A DNA stretch of 64,000 nucleotides from Micromonospora sp. NBC_00421 (GTDB lineage Bacteria > Actinomycetota > Actinomycetes > Mycobacteriales > Micromonosporaceae). The DNA lies in assembly GCF_036017915.1 (NCBI RefSeq), contig NZ_CP107929.1, positions 2,170,001 through 2,234,000 on the forward strand, in the 5' to 3' direction. A program made the position numbers and the translations under genes. Each line of letters begins with the position of its first letter. Positions within the stretch are counted from its first letter, which is position 1. The notes below the pieces were generated by a model. That model worked only from the letters and a program-made list of their open reading frames with translations, made no database searches and had not been told where the DNA came from. Shown here in pieces: positions 14,710-24,842 of this stretch.

Positions 14710-17508
14710 ATGTCGAGCCCAGCCGAGCGGTACGCCGCGGCACGCCGTCGGGCCGCCCAGGCCACCCAGTTCCCGGCCCTGGAAGAGTTCGCCCTCGACC
14801 TGGGGTTCGATCTCGACGACTTCCAGCGCGAGGCGTGCGAGTCCCTGGAACGGGGCAGCGGGGTGCTGGTCTGCGCCCCGACCGGGGCGGGCAAGACGGT
14901 GGTCGGCGAGTTCGCCGTACACCTGGCGTTGCGGGGCACACCCGCGTCGGCGGCGGCCGACGGGGCGGTGGCGCCCGGGGCCCGGCGGAAGTGCTTCTAC
15001 ACCACGCCGATCAAGGCGCTGTCCAACCAGAAATACCACGACCTGGTGCAGCGCTACGGTGCCGCGCAGGTCGGCCTGCTCACCGGTGACAACGCGATCA
15101 ACGGGGACGCCCCGGTGGTGGTGATGACCACCGAGGTGCTGCGCAACATGCTCTACGCCGGCTCGTCCACCCTGGCCGGCCTGGCCTACGTGGTGATGGA
15201 CGAGGTGCACTACCTCGCCGACCGGTTCCGGGGCGGGGTGTGGGAAGAGGTGATCATCCACCTGCCCTCCTCGGTCACCCTGGTCTCGCTGTCCGCGACC
15301 GTCTCCAACGCCGAGGAGTTCGCCGACTGGCTGGTCACCGTGCGTGGTGAGACGGCGGTGGTGGTCAGCGAGCACCGGCCGGTGCCGCTGTGGCAGCACA
15401 TGCTGGTCGGCAAGCGGATGTTCGACCTGTTCCACGACGCCGACGCGGCCCGCAAGCACGACGTGCACCCGGAGCTGCTGCGCTACACCCGGGACCAGAC
15501 CCGCCGGCTGGAGCTGGGGGAGGGGCGCAGCGCCGGCCCCGGCGGCGGCCGGCGCGGCCCGCGCTGGCGCGGGCCGATGCGCCCCGACATCGTCGACCGG
15601 CTCGACCGGGAGGGGCTGCTCCCGGCGATCCTGTTCATCTTCAGCCGGGCCGGTTGCGCCGCCGCCGTGCAGCAGTGCCTCGCCGCCGGCCTGCGGCTGA
15701 CCTCGGCGGAGGAACGGACCGAGATCCGCCGGGTGGTGGAGTCGCGGGTCACCGCGATCCCCGGCGAGGACCTGAGCGTGCTGGGCTACTGGGAGTGGCT
15801 CGACGGGTTGGAACGCGGTCTGGCCGCCCACCACGCCGGGATGCTGCCGGTGTTCAAGGAGGTCGTCGAGGAGCTGTTCGTCAGGGGCCTGGTCAAGGCG
15901 GTCTTCGCCACCGAGACCCTGGCACTGGGCATCAACATGCCGGCCCGCTGCGTGGTGCTGGAACGGCTGGTCAAGTTCAACGGCGAGGCCCACGTCGACC
16001 TCACCCCGGGGGAGTACACCCAGCTCACCGGGCGGGCCGGTCGGCGGGGCATCGACGTCGAGGGGCACGCCGTGGTGGTCTGGTCGCCGGAGACCGATCC
16101 CCGGCACGTGGCCGGCCTGGCCTCCACCCGCACCTACCCGCTGCGGTCCAGCTTCCGGCCGTCGTACAACATGGCGGTAAACCTGGTCGGCAGCGTCGGC
16201 GCGGAACCGGCCCGCGCGCTGCTGGAGTCGTCGTTCGCCCAGTTCCAGGCGGACCGGTCGGTGGTCGGGCTGGCCCGACAGGTGCAGCGCAACACCGAGA
16301 CCATCGACGCGTACGGCGCCGAGGCGGCCTGTCACCAGGGTGACTTCGACGAGTACTTCGCGCTGCGGGTGGCCATCGCCGACCGGGAGCGGGCCATCGC
16401 CCGGCAGGGGCAGACCCAACGCAAGGCCGCCGCGGTGGCGGCGCTGGAGCGGCTGCGGGTCGGTGACGTGATCCGGGTGCCGTCCGGGCGGCGGGCCGGG
16501 CTCGCGGTGGTGCTCGACCCGGCCACCGGGGGGTTCGGTGAGCCCCGGCCGTTGGTGCTCACCCAGGACCGCTGGGCGGGCCGGGTCAGCCCCGGCGACT
16601 TCACCACCCCGGCCGAGGTGCTCGCCCGGATCCGGGTGCCCAAGCACTTCAACCACCGCTCGCCGGGTGCCCGACGGGATCTCGCCGCCGAGGTCAGCGG
16701 CATCGGGCTGGACCGGCACGGCGGTCGTCGGGGCGGGCGGTCCCGGCAGGCCGCCGGTGAGGACCACCGGCTCAGCCAGCTCCGTACCGAGCTGCGTCGG
16801 CACCCCTGCCACGCCTGCCCGGAGCGGGAGGAGCACGCCCGCTGGGCGGAGCGGCGACGCCGGTTGGAGAACGACACCGAGGAGCTGCGTCAGCGGGTGT
16901 CCGGGCGTACCGGCTCGTTGGCCCGTACCTTCGATCGGATCGTGGCGCTGCTGACCGCCCGGGGTTACCTGTCCGCCGACGGCGGGGTCACCGACGCCGG
17001 GCGGATGCTCGGTCGGATCTGGACCGAGGCCGACCTGCTGGTCGCGGAGTGCCTGCGGCGGGGCGTCTGGGACGGGCTGTCCCCGTCGGAGCTGGCTGCC
17101 GCCGTCTCGGTGGTGGTCTTCGAGGCCCGGCGGGACGCCGACGAGCGGGCGTCGCTGCCGCGCGGGCCGGTCGCCGACGCGGTCGACGAGACGCTCAAGT
17201 TGTGGAGCGAGATCGAGGCCGACGAGGCGCAGCGGGGCCTGACCGTCACCCGGGAGCCGGACTTCGGCTTCGCCTGGCCGATCTACCGCTGGGCGCGGGG
17301 GGAGACCCTGGGCAAGGTGCTCGCCAGCGGTCATCAGATCGAGGGTGAGATGCCCGCCGGGGACTTCGTCCGCTGGGCCCGGCAGGTGGCCGACCTGCTC
17401 GGTCAGCTCGCCGACTCCGGTGGTGCGCCGGCCGAGCTGCGGGCCACCGCCCGACAGGCGATCGCCGCCGTCAACCGGGGCGTGCTGGCGCACTACACCT
17501 CGGCCTGA
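14710..17508 (+). CDS. helY: Ski2/Mtr4-like DEAD/DEAH-box RNA helicase (HelY type)
   Basis: 932 residues from ATG 14710. Walker A is APTGAGKT (56-63); motif II is VVMDEVHYLADRF, with SAT following (SLSATVSNAEEF). The second RecA domain shows HHAGMLPVFKEVVE, ATETLALGINMPAR and QLTGRAGRRGID. The C-terminus holds the DSHCT region (ADLLVAECLRRGVW, then KLWSEIEADEAQRGL). This is the actinobacterial HelY family, related to exosome helicases, thought to unwind structured RNA. A Gly/Arg-rich loop near residues 275-290 is typical of the family. Confidence 0.92.
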   Translation: MSSPAERYAAARRRAAQATQFPALEEFALDLGFDLDDFQREACESLERGSGVLVCAPTGAGKTVVGEFAVHLALRGTPASAAADGAVAPGARRKCFYTTPIKALSNQKYHDLVQRYGAAQVGLLTGDNAINGDAPVVVMTTEVLRNMLYAGSSTLAGLAYVVMDEVHYLADRFRGGVWEEVIIHLPSSVTLVSLSATVSNAEEFADWLVTVRGETAVVVSEHRPVPLWQHMLVGKRMFDLFHDADAARKHDVHPELLRYTRDQTRRLELGEGRSAGPGGGRRGPRWRGPMRPDIVDRLDREGLLPAILFIFSRAGCAAAVQQCLAAGLRLTSAEERTEIRRVVESRVTAIPGEDLSVLGYWEWLDGLERGLAAHHAGMLPVFKEVVEELFVRGLVKAVFATETLALGINMPARCVVLERLVKFNGEAHVDLTPGEYTQLTGRAGRRGIDVEGHAVVVWSPETDPRHVAGLASTRTYPLRSSFRPSYNMAVNLVGSVGAEPARALLESSFAQFQADRSVVGLARQVQRNTETIDAYGAEAACHQGDFDEYFALRVAIADRERAIARQGQTQRKAAAVAALERLRVGDVIRVPSGRRAGLAVVLDPATGGFGEPRPLVLTQDRWAGRVSPGDFTTPAEVLARIRVPKHFNHRSPGARRDLAAEVSGIGLDRHGGRRGGRSRQAAGEDHRLSQLRTELRRHPCHACPEREEHARWAERRRRLENDTEELRQRVSGRTGSLARTFDRIVALLTARGYLSADGGVTDAGRMLGRIWTEADLLVAECLRRGVWDGLSPSELAAAVSVVVFEARRDADERASLPRGPVADAVDETLKLWSEIEADEAQRGLTVTREPDFGFAWPIYRWARGETLGKVLASGHQIEGEMPAGDFVRWARQVADLLGQLADSGGAPAELRATARQAIAAVNRGVLAHYTSA

Positions 17509-17675
17509 TCATCACTTTCGGTCACGTTGGTCGGGTGAATCGACGCAGCGGACGGTCACCGTGACGGCACCCCGCGGATAACCCGGGGGGCGCTGTTGCG
17601 CCTGCTAGAAGCCTCCCCGATCATTGCTCGGGCGCGGTCTCCTACGCGCCGGTAGCGAGTGGGGGGAAGACCGCC

Positions 17676-18563
17676 GTGGCGGAGATCAATCACTTTGAGT
17701 ACGGGTGGATCACACCGGCGCTGAGTTATGCGCTGTCCGTGCTCGGTTCGTTCCTCGGTCTGGTCTGCGCCGGGCGGATCCGCACCGCCGCCAGTTCCGG
17801 TCAGCGCGTCTGGTGGGGTCTGCTGGCCGCCTGGGCGATCGGTGGCACCGCGATCTGGGCCATGCACTTCATGGCCATGCTCGGGTTCGCGGTCACCGGC
17901 ACCCGGATCCGCTACGACGTGCCGCTCACCGCCGCCAGCACGGTGATCGCCGTCACCGCGGTCGGGATCGGCCTGGCCATCGTCGGCACCGGCCGGCTCA
18001 GTGCCGCCAAGGTCCTCGGCGGTGGCCTGTTCACCGGCGTCGGTGTCGCTGCCATGCACTACACCGGGATGGCCGCGATGCGGCTCAACGGTGACCTGGA
18101 CTACGACGGCACCCGGGTGGCGTTGTCGGTGGTCATCGCCGTGGTGGCGGCCACCGTGGCGCTCTGGCTGGCGATGACCGTGCGTCGGGGCCTGGCCATC
18201 GCCGGCTCCGCCCTGGTCATGGGGGTCGCCGTCAACGGCATGCACTTCACCGGGATGAGCGCCCTGTCGGTGCACCTGCACGAGCGGCGTGGCGAGGTGA
18301 CCGGGGCGGGGGTGAGCACCCTGCTGGTGCCGATCGTCCTCGCGGTGATCTTCGTGGTGGTCGGGTTGGTCTACGCGTTGCTCGCCGCCCCCACCGACGA
18401 CGACCGGGCCGCCGCCGCGTACCTGCGCGCCCGGCAGGTCGCCCCGCCGGCATCCGAGCCGGAGGCCGCCCCGGACCCGGTGGGTCTGCGCAGCCGGTCG
18501 ACCACCCTGGGCCGGCCGGGCACCCCGTTCCCGTCCCGCCGGGACGTCCCACCGCCGCGCTGA
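17676..18563 (+). CDS. MHYT-domain integral membrane sensor protein
   Basis: 295 residues from GTG 17676 after GGGGGGAAG. Three MHYT repeats are seen: IWAMHFMAMLGF, VAAMHYTGMAAM and NGMHFTGMSAL, within about seven membrane helices. MHYT domains are thought to bind copper and sense a diatomic gas such as oxygen, CO or NO; that is family inference. There is no GGDEF, EAL or kinase output domain; the C-terminal ~55 residues are a Pro/Arg-rich cytosolic tail. It may work with a separate partner. Confidence 0.88.
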   Translation: MAEINHFEYGWITPALSYALSVLGSFLGLVCAGRIRTAASSGQRVWWGLLAAWAIGGTAIWAMHFMAMLGFAVTGTRIRYDVPLTAASTVIAVTAVGIGLAIVGTGRLSAAKVLGGGLFTGVGVAAMHYTGMAAMRLNGDLDYDGTRVALSVVIAVVAATVALWLAMTVRRGLAIAGSALVMGVAVNGMHFTGMSALSVHLHERRGEVTGAGVSTLLVPIVLAVIFVVVGLVYALLAAPTDDDRAAAAYLRARQVAPPASEPEAAPDPVGLRSRSTTLGRPGTPFPSRRDVPPPR

Positions 18564-18655
18564 CCGGGCACCCCGCACCCGGGCGGTCGGTCAGCGCGAC
18601 AGCCCGGTGAACCCGTCCGTAGCCCGTCACGTACAGGGCCGTGCAGCGGCAGACA

Positions 18656-19927
18656 TCACCGGCCTGCGGCAGCGACCTGCTCCAGGGCATCAACGGCGAC
18701 GGTGACGCCGTCCTCCGCGCGGATCCGCTCGCCGAGCCGCCGTGCTGTCCCGGCCAGGCCCCCATCCTGTGCTGCGTGCCGGATCGCGACGGCGAGAGAG
18801 CGCGCGTCCAGGCGTTTCTGGCTGATTGGTGCGGACGCGACGCCGAGTCGTTGCATCCGGCGGCCCCAGAACGGTTGGTCGGCGACGAACGGGCAGATCA
18901 CCTGCGGGCGGCCGGCACGGGCGACGGCTGCGGTGGTCCCGGCGCCGCCGTGGTGCACGATCACCGCGCAGCGTGCGAACGCCGCTTCGTGGTTGACCTC
19001 TCCTGTCACGAAGGCGTGTCGGTCGGAGGTGAACGGTTGCAGGCCGCCCCAGCCGCCGGCCACGATGCCGGGCAGCCCGGCAATGTCGAGTGCATCCAGG
19101 ACGATGCGGGTGGTCGCGGCCGGGGACCGGCCGGCCATGCTGCCGAACCCGACGAAGACCGGCGGTACCGGCCCGTCCAACAGCGACCGCGCGTGCGCGC
19201 TGAGACCTCCGGTGGCCGGGTCGGTGGGCTCGGCGAACCAGTAGCCGGTGACCTGGGCGGTGGCCGGCCAGTCGGCTGGGCGGGGCAGGACCGCTGGGCT
19301 GATCGCGTGCAGCACCGGCGCGGGACTACCGTCCGGGCGGCGCGTGGGATCGTGCCGGTCTCGCCGACGGGGTAATCCGAGCGTGTCGCGCCACCGGTCG
19401 ACGGTGCGGCCGAACACCAGTGCCGGCGCGCGCATCCCGGCGTACGTGGCCCGGTTCAGTGCTCGCGGCAGCAGGTCCGGAAACTCCTGCCCCGGCCACG
19501 GGAACTCGCGGGTCGGCACGTACATCGGCAGCGGCAACGCCAGAACTGCCGGTACGCCGAGCTTCTCGGCCACGTGTTGACCGGCGATCACCTGCCCGTT
19601 GTGCACGATCAGGTCCGCGCCGCCCGATGCGGCCTGCCAGCAGTCGTCGAGCACCCGACCGAACATCTCCGGAAGGCGGCGCATCAACGCCGCCTTCGCT
19701 CGGAGACCGCCATCGGCCACATCACCGACCGCGGAGCCGGCGTCCAGCACGCGCATCGGCCCATCGTCGAGGGCGACGAACGGCACCGTGTGCGCGGCGG
19801 CCAGCGCGGCGAACCGCTGCGGCGCGGCGACCACCGCCTCGTGACCACGACCGTGCAGTTCCCGGGCCAGCGGCAGGAACGGCTGCACGTCGCCACGCGT
19901 GCCGAGAGTCAGAATGAGAACCCGCAC
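18656..19927 (-). CDS. GT1-family glycosyltransferase (UGT/sterol- or macrolide-glucosyltransferase-like)
   Basis: 423 residues. The start MRVLILTLGTRGDVQPFLPLA is the classic GT1 N-terminus. The donor-binding C-terminal domain has VFVGFGSMAGR, then HHGGAGTTAAVARAGRPQVICPFVADQPFWG, the HxGGxGT signature. Such enzymes add a sugar from an NDP donor to lipids or natural products. No biosynthetic partner is adjacent, so the acceptor is unknown. Base use is slightly less biased than neighbours (more CGA, TCG, CAC), which might hint at later acquisition. Confidence 0.88.
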   Translation of the reverse strand: MRVLILTLGTRGDVQPFLPLARELHGRGHEAVVAAPQRFAALAAAHTVPFVALDDGPMRVLDAGSAVGDVADGGLRAKAALMRRLPEMFGRVLDDCWQAASGGADLIVHNGQVIAGQHVAEKLGVPAVLALPLPMYVPTREFPWPGQEFPDLLPRALNRATYAGMRAPALVFGRTVDRWRDTLGLPRRRDRHDPTRRPDGSPAPVLHAISPAVLPRPADWPATAQVTGYWFAEPTDPATGGLSAHARSLLDGPVPPVFVGFGSMAGRSPAATTRIVLDALDIAGLPGIVAGGWGGLQPFTSDRHAFVTGEVNHEAAFARCAVIVHHGGAGTTAAVARAGRPQVICPFVADQPFWGRRMQRLGVASAPISQKRLDARSLAVAIRHAAQDGGLAGTARRLGERIRAEDGVTVAVDALEQVAAAGR

Positions 19928-20105
19928 GATGAGCCTCCTGCTGGACGCGCGTGTGTGGACACGCCGACCAGGCTTCCCGGCTCACCAGCGGTGAGCCTAC
20001 GCCCACCAGCGCGCAGGAAGCGACCCCGCGACATCGCAGCCGACCAGGATGGACGGCCCGGTGGCGGACGGTGGGCCCGAACCCGGCTGCGTGGGGGCGT
20101 ACCCG

Positions 20106-21026
20106 TCAGGGGTGGTGGGCGAGGGCGTCGACCAGCCGTCGGCACGAGCCGGCCAGGTTCCATCGTTGCGCCAGCTCCAGCAGCCGGTCGGGGTCGGTGG
20201 GCGCGGTCGGCATCGCGGTGGACAGCGTCGGCAGCGGCACGTCGGTGGCGACCCGGACCACCTTCGGGGCCACCGCCAGGTAGTCCCGGGCACCGTCGAG
20301 CTTGGCCCGCAGCCCCGGCGCGAACCCGGAACCGGGGTCGTCGAGCGCGCTGAGGATGCCGGGCAGGCCACCGTAGCGGTCGATCAGCCGGGCGGCCGTC
20401 TTCTCGCCGACCCCGGGCACACCGGGCAGCCCGTCGCTCGGGTCGCCGCGCAGCGCGGCGAAGTCGGCGTAGCGGTCGGCGGGGACGCCGTAGCGGGCCC
20501 GGACCGCCGCGTCGTCGCAGTCGTCGAGCTTGGCCACTCCGCGACCGATGTAGAGCAACCGGACCCTCCGGGCGTCGTCGACGAGCTGGAACAGGTCCCG
20601 GTCGCCGGAGACCACCTCCACCGGGCCGGGTTGGGTGACCGACAGGGTGCCCAGCACGTCGTCGGCCTCGTAGCCGGTCGCCCCGACCGCGGTGATGCCG
20701 ATCGCGGCCAACACGTCGAGGATCACCGGCACCTGGGGGGAGAGGGTGTCCGGCACCTCCTCGCCGCCCTCCGGGGCGACCCGGTGCGCCTTGTACGACG
20801 GCAGCAGCTCCACCCGCCAGGCGGGCCTCCAGTCGTGGTCGAGTGCGCAGACCATCCGGTCGGGCCGGCGGGTGCGGACGAGCTGGGCGAGCATGTCGAG
20901 GAAGCCGCGTACGGCGTTGACCGGCTGGCCGTCCTCGGTCCGTGCGGCCGACTCGGGCACGCCGAAGTAGGCCCGGAAGTAGAGGCTGGGGGCGTCGATC
21001 AGCAAAATCGGGGGTTGGTCTGCCAC
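20106..21026 (-). CDS. 5'-3' exonuclease (polymerase-I-like FEN domain protein)
   Basis: 306 residues from GTG 21026. Motifs: ILLIDAPSLYFRAYFG at the N-terminus, FLDMLAQLVRTRRPDRMVCALDHD, then YEADDVLGTL and VVSGDRDLFQLV for metal binding. The helix-hairpin-helix is in LPGVPGVGEKTAARLIDRYGG. It is the stand-alone actinobacterial 5'-3' exonuclease, expected to act on flap or RNA-primer structures in replication and repair. Confidence 0.92.
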   Translation of the reverse strand: MADQPPILLIDAPSLYFRAYFGVPESAARTEDGQPVNAVRGFLDMLAQLVRTRRPDRMVCALDHDWRPAWRVELLPSYKAHRVAPEGGEEVPDTLSPQVPVILDVLAAIGITAVGATGYEADDVLGTLSVTQPGPVEVVSGDRDLFQLVDDARRVRLLYIGRGVAKLDDCDDAAVRARYGVPADRYADFAALRGDPSDGLPGVPGVGEKTAARLIDRYGGLPGILSALDDPGSGFAPGLRAKLDGARDYLAVAPKVVRVATDVPLPTLSTAMPTAPTDPDRLLELAQRWNLAGSCRRLVDALAHHP

Positions 21027-21193
21027 GCCCGACAGCCTGACACAACCCACCGACGACGGGGGTACGGCACGACGGCCGGGCGGGCTTCTCGATCGTGCTG
21101 GTCCTGGTGTCGCCGGGCCGCCCGCCCGCGGTGCCGCCCGGTGGGCGGGAAACCGGGGTGACGCCGGCCGGGCGGTGGGTGAGACTGCCGGCC

Positions 21194-22261
21194 ATGGAGT
21201 TCGTGCCCGGCCTGGTCCTGTGCCGCCGCTTCCACGACGAGGCCGTCGCGCCGCTGCTGGTGGACCGCCTGCCCGGCCTGCGGTACTCCGCCGGCCTGCT
21301 CGACGGCGGTTCGGAGCTGCTGGGCCTGGACACCGAACGTTCCACCGACCACGACTGGGGGCCGCGGGCCCAGGTCTTCGTGGCCGACCCCGCCGACGTG
21401 GCACCGGTGCGGGCGGTGTTGGCCGACCTGCCGGCCTGGTTCCTGGGCCGGCCGACCCGGTTCCTCAGCTGGCCGGACGCCCGGGTGGGGGTGCCCGACG
21501 TCGACGGTGACCGCAGCGGGGTGGAGGTGGTCGGGTGGCGGGACTGGCTGCGGGGGCGGCTCGGTTTCGACCCCACCGTCGCCGTCACCACCGACGACTG
21601 GCTCGCCGTGCCGACCCAGCGGCTGGCCGAGCTGACCGGTGGCGCCGTCTTCCACGACGGTCTGCACGGCGCGGTCGGCGCGGTCCGTGCCGCCCTGGCG
21701 TGGTATCCGGACGACGTGTGGCGGCACGTGCTGGCCGCCGGGTGGACCCGGGTGGGGCAGGCCGAGCATCTCGTCGGACGGTGTGCGGAGGTGGGTGACG
21801 CGTTGGGCAGCCGGTTGGTGGCCGCCCGGGTGGCCCGGGACCTGCTGCGCCTCGGTCTGCTGCTGCACCGGCGCTGGCCGCCGTACGACAAGTGGCTCGG
21901 CAGTGTGTTCGCCGCCCTGCCGGACGCCGCGCCGGTGGTGGCGGCGTTGGCGGACGCGCTCGGGCCGGGTGACTGGCCCGAACGGCAGGCGGGTCTGGTA
22001 CGGGCGCTGGAGACGGTCGCCGACTGGACCAACGCCACCGGGCTGGCCGCGCCGGTCGAGTCCACGGTCCGGCCCTTCCACGGGCGGCCCTTCCTGGTGC
22101 TCGACGCGCCCCGCCTCGCCACCGCGCTGAGCAACTCGATCGTCGACCCGTTCCTGCGGGACCGTCCCCTGGTCGGCGCGGTGGACCAGTACGTCGACAG
22201 CGTGGAGGTGCTGACGCACCCCGACCGGGTACGCCGGGTCTCGGCGGTCGTCGCCGGCTGA
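21194..22261 (+). CDS. DUF4037-type protein (nucleotidyltransferase-like fold)
   Basis: 355 residues from ATG 21194; an upstream in-frame start at 21095 gives only Pro/Gly-rich sequence. The protein begins with MEFVPGLVLCRRFHDEAVAP and has SELLGLDTERSTDHDWGPR, a DHDWG-type acidic motif reminiscent of nucleotidyltransferases. It continues with VVGWRDWLRGRLGF and WPPYDKWLGSVF, both typical of DUF4037 proteins. Activity is unknown. It stands alone between the exonuclease and the GH5 gene. Confidence 0.8.
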   Translation: MEFVPGLVLCRRFHDEAVAPLLVDRLPGLRYSAGLLDGGSELLGLDTERSTDHDWGPRAQVFVADPADVAPVRAVLADLPAWFLGRPTRFLSWPDARVGVPDVDGDRSGVEVVGWRDWLRGRLGFDPTVAVTTDDWLAVPTQRLAELTGGAVFHDGLHGAVGAVRAALAWYPDDVWRHVLAAGWTRVGQAEHLVGRCAEVGDALGSRLVAARVARDLLRLGLLLHRRWPPYDKWLGSVFAALPDAAPVVAALADALGPGDWPERQAGLVRALETVADWTNATGLAAPVESTVRPFHGRPFLVLDAPRLATALSNSIVDPFLRDRPLVGAVDQYVDSVEVLTHPDRVRRVSAVVAG

Positions 22262-22345
22262 CCGGCGTCGGCCGCCCGACGATCCTGACCGGCGATGCCG
22301 GCCGGGCAGCGGATCCCGCCGCCCGGCCGGCATCGACCAGGCGGC

Positions 22346-23479
22346 TCAGCCCAGGATCCGGGACCTGATGTACGCCCCCGACTCGGTGAGCACGGCGGTG
22401 CCTGTGTAGTCGGTGCCGGCGCAGGTGCCCTGCCGGAACACCGAGTTGCTCTCCGGGCCGTCGGAGTAGCTCCACATCGCGTAGCTGATCTTGAGGCTCT
22501 TGAGCAGGTCCAGCCAGGCGGTGGCGCTGTCCAGGTCGTTCGGGCCGTCGCCGGTGAAGGTCTGGGTGCCGAACTCGCTGACGAACAGCGGCAGGCTCCG
22601 CGCGGCGCGCGCCACCGTGGCCCGTTGCAGGTCCCGGTGGGACGCGGCGTAGAAGTGGAACGTGTACATGATGTTCGCGGCGTCGACCGGGTCGTCGATC
22701 ACCTCGGTCTCGTCGGCGCCCTCGGAGACACCGAGCGAGGAGAAGCCCCGGGTGCCGACCAGCACCACGCTGTCCGGATCGGCGGCCCGGATCACCGGGA
22801 TGACCTGCTCGGCGTAGCTCTTGATGCCGGCCCAGCCGACCCCGTTGGGTTCGTTGGCGATCTCCCAGAGGACGTTGGTCCGCGCGGCGTGCCGGGCGGC
22901 GACCTCGGCGAAGAAGGACTTCGCCCGGTCCAGGTTGAGGCGGGGGTCGCCCGGGGTCAGGATGTGGAAGTCGACCACCACGTACAGGCCGAGCGCACTG
23001 GCGGTCTCCACGGCCTCGTCGACCTTGCGGGTGAAGCCGACCGGGTCGGTCTCGAACCCGCCCTCCTGCACGTACATGGCGACCCGGACGAAGTCGGCCC
23101 GCCAGTCGGTGCGCAGCGCTGCCAGCGAGTCCGGGTTGAGGCAGTTCGGAAAGAACTGGAGGCCGTGGCTGCTCATCCCGCGCAGTTGGACAGGTGCCCC
23201 GGTCTGGTTGCACAGGTTCACCCCGCAGACCCGCAGCCGGCCGTTGACGGCCACCGGGGAACCGGCGGGCGCGGTGGCCGGTCGGCCGGTGGCGTCGGCG
23301 GTCGGCTCCGGCCCGTCGGCGGTGGCCTGCGGCCCGTCGCTGCGTGTCGACGTCGCCGGGCGCGTGGTGGCCGGCGGCCCGGTCTCGGCGCTCGCGGTGG
23401 GGACGGTCAGGGCCGCCCACCCGGTGGCGAGCGCGGCGAGGGCGACCCCCGCCGAGGTCAGTACGGTGCGTCGGTGCAT
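22346..23479 (-). CDS. Secreted GH5-family glycoside hydrolase (cellulase-like)
   Basis: 377 residues from ATG 23479 with GGAG seven bases upstream; a start at 23554 is less likely. The N-terminus MHRRTVLTSAGVALAAL resembles a Tat or Sec signal peptide, followed by a Thr/Pro/Ala linker to residue ~80. The catalytic domain shows GMSSHGLQFF, the acid/base in NVLWEIANEPNG and the nucleophile in LPLFVSEFGTQTF, the GH5 pair. Trp-rich ends include AMWSYSDGPESN. Expected to cleave beta-1,4-glucan outside the cell. No carbohydrate-binding module is seen. Confidence 0.9.
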   Translation of the reverse strand: MHRRTVLTSAGVALAALATGWAALTVPTASAETGPPATTRPATSTRSDGPQATADGPEPTADATGRPATAPAGSPVAVNGRLRVCGVNLCNQTGAPVQLRGMSSHGLQFFPNCLNPDSLAALRTDWRADFVRVAMYVQEGGFETDPVGFTRKVDEAVETASALGLYVVVDFHILTPGDPRLNLDRAKSFFAEVAARHAARTNVLWEIANEPNGVGWAGIKSYAEQVIPVIRAADPDSVVLVGTRGFSSLGVSEGADETEVIDDPVDAANIMYTFHFYAASHRDLQRATVARAARSLPLFVSEFGTQTFTGDGPNDLDSATAWLDLLKSLKISYAMWSYSDGPESNSVFRQGTCAGTDYTGTAVLTESGAYIRSRILG

Positions 23480-23696
23480 CGGGAAACTCCGTCGGGCTCG
23501 TCGGGACCCGGGGAGGGCATCCGGTGGTACGGAGGTGTCGCCGCTGCGGTTCACCGCAGGCGCCGGCCGTCACGACCCGGGGTGGGTCGGGCCGCCGTGA
23601 CCGGAGTGGGCCGCGGCCCGAACGACCGTTAAGCTGACGGCGTGGTGCCCGATGACGGCGGGCAACGGCTCAACCACCCCTGGAGCTCATCGCGCT

Positions 23697-24839
23697 ATGA
23701 CTGTCGACCGGATCCTCCCCACCGACGAGGCCCACGACCTGCTCGACCTCGCCACCGAACTCGCCGACCGCGAGCTCGCGCCGAGGGCCGCCGACTTCGA
23801 GGAACGCGCCGAGTTCCCCCGGGAGGTGCTGCGCACCCTCGGTCGGGCCGGGCTGCTGGGCCTGCCGTACGACGAGGAGCACGGCGGCGCCGCCCAGCCG
23901 TACGAGGTCTACCTCCAGGTGCTGGAGATCCTGGCCGGCCGGTGGCTCGCGGTCGCCGAGGCAGTCAGCGTGCACACCCTGTCCTGCTACCCGCTTGCCC
24001 AGTTCGGCACCGACGCGCAGCGCGCACTGCTGCCGGACCTGCTGGGCGGGGAGCTGCTCGGGGCGTACTGCCTCTCCGAGCCGCAGGGGGGTTCGGACGC
24101 TGCGGCGCTGACCACCAGGGCGGTCCGCGACGGCGACGACTACCGGGTCACCGGGGTCAAGGCGTGGATCACCCACGCCCAGGTGGCGGACTTCTACAAC
24201 ATCTTCTGCCGCACCGGCGGGCCGGGCCCGAAGGGCATCTCCTGCCTGTTGGCCGACCGGGGCACGCCGGGTGTCGCACCGCAGGCGGCGGAGCGGACCA
24301 TGGGGTTGCGCTCCTCGCCCGTCGCGCAGCTCGTCCTCGACGACGCCCGGGTGTCCGCCGACCGGCTGATCGGCGGGGAGGGGGCGGGGTTCACCATCGC
24401 AATGTCCGCACTGGACTCGGGGCGGCTCGGCATCGCCGCCTGCGCGGTCGGCTTGGCCCAGGCGGCGCTGGACTACGCCGTCGGCTACGCCCGGGAACGG
24501 CAGCAGTTCGGACGGGCGATCGTCGACTTCCAGGGGCTCGGCTTCCTGCTGGCCGACGCGGCCACCCAGATCTCCGCGGCCCGGGCGCTCACCCTGGCCG
24601 CCGCCCGCCTACGCGACGCCGGCCGCCCGTACTCGATCGAGGCGGCCAAGGCGAAGCTGTTCGCCACCGACGTGGCGATGCGGGTCACCACCGACGCGGT
24701 GCAGGTGCTCGGTGGTGCCGGTTACGTCTCCGACCATCCGGTCGAGCGGTACATGCGCGAGGCGAAGGTGCTCCAGATCGTCGAGGGCACCAACCAGATC
24801 CAGCGGATGGTGATCTCCCGGGCGTTGGCGAAGGGCTAA
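23697..24839 (+). CDS. Acyl-CoA dehydrogenase
   Basis: 380 residues from ATG 23697. Family signatures: YCLSEPQGGSDAAALTTRA for FAD/substrate contact, ITHAQVADFYNIFCRTG, then ERQQFGRAIVDFQGLGFLLAD and VLGGAGYVSDHPVERYMREAKVLQIVEGTNQIQ cut here as its C-terminal block. The catalytic base would be the Glu of VEGT. The gene is one to a few bases from the DUF433 gene. Substrate chain length cannot be read by eye. Confidence 0.92.
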   Translation: MTVDRILPTDEAHDLLDLATELADRELAPRAADFEERAEFPREVLRTLGRAGLLGLPYDEEHGGAAQPYEVYLQVLEILAGRWLAVAEAVSVHTLSCYPLAQFGTDAQRALLPDLLGGELLGAYCLSEPQGGSDAAALTTRAVRDGDDYRVTGVKAWITHAQVADFYNIFCRTGGPGPKGISCLLADRGTPGVAPQAAERTMGLRSSPVAQLVLDDARVSADRLIGGEGAGFTIAMSALDSGRLGIAACAVGLAQAALDYAVGYARERQQFGRAIVDFQGLGFLLADAATQISAARALTLAAARLRDAGRPYSIEAAKAKLFATDVAMRVTTDAVQVLGGAGYVSDHPVERYMREAKVLQIVEGTNQIQRMVISRALAKG

Positions 24840-24842
24840 CCT

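Noticed and set aside
14188..17493. Very long antisense frame opposite the helicase gene
   Set aside because: It mirrors the codon bias of helY and has no domain; a shadow frame typical of GC-rich DNA.
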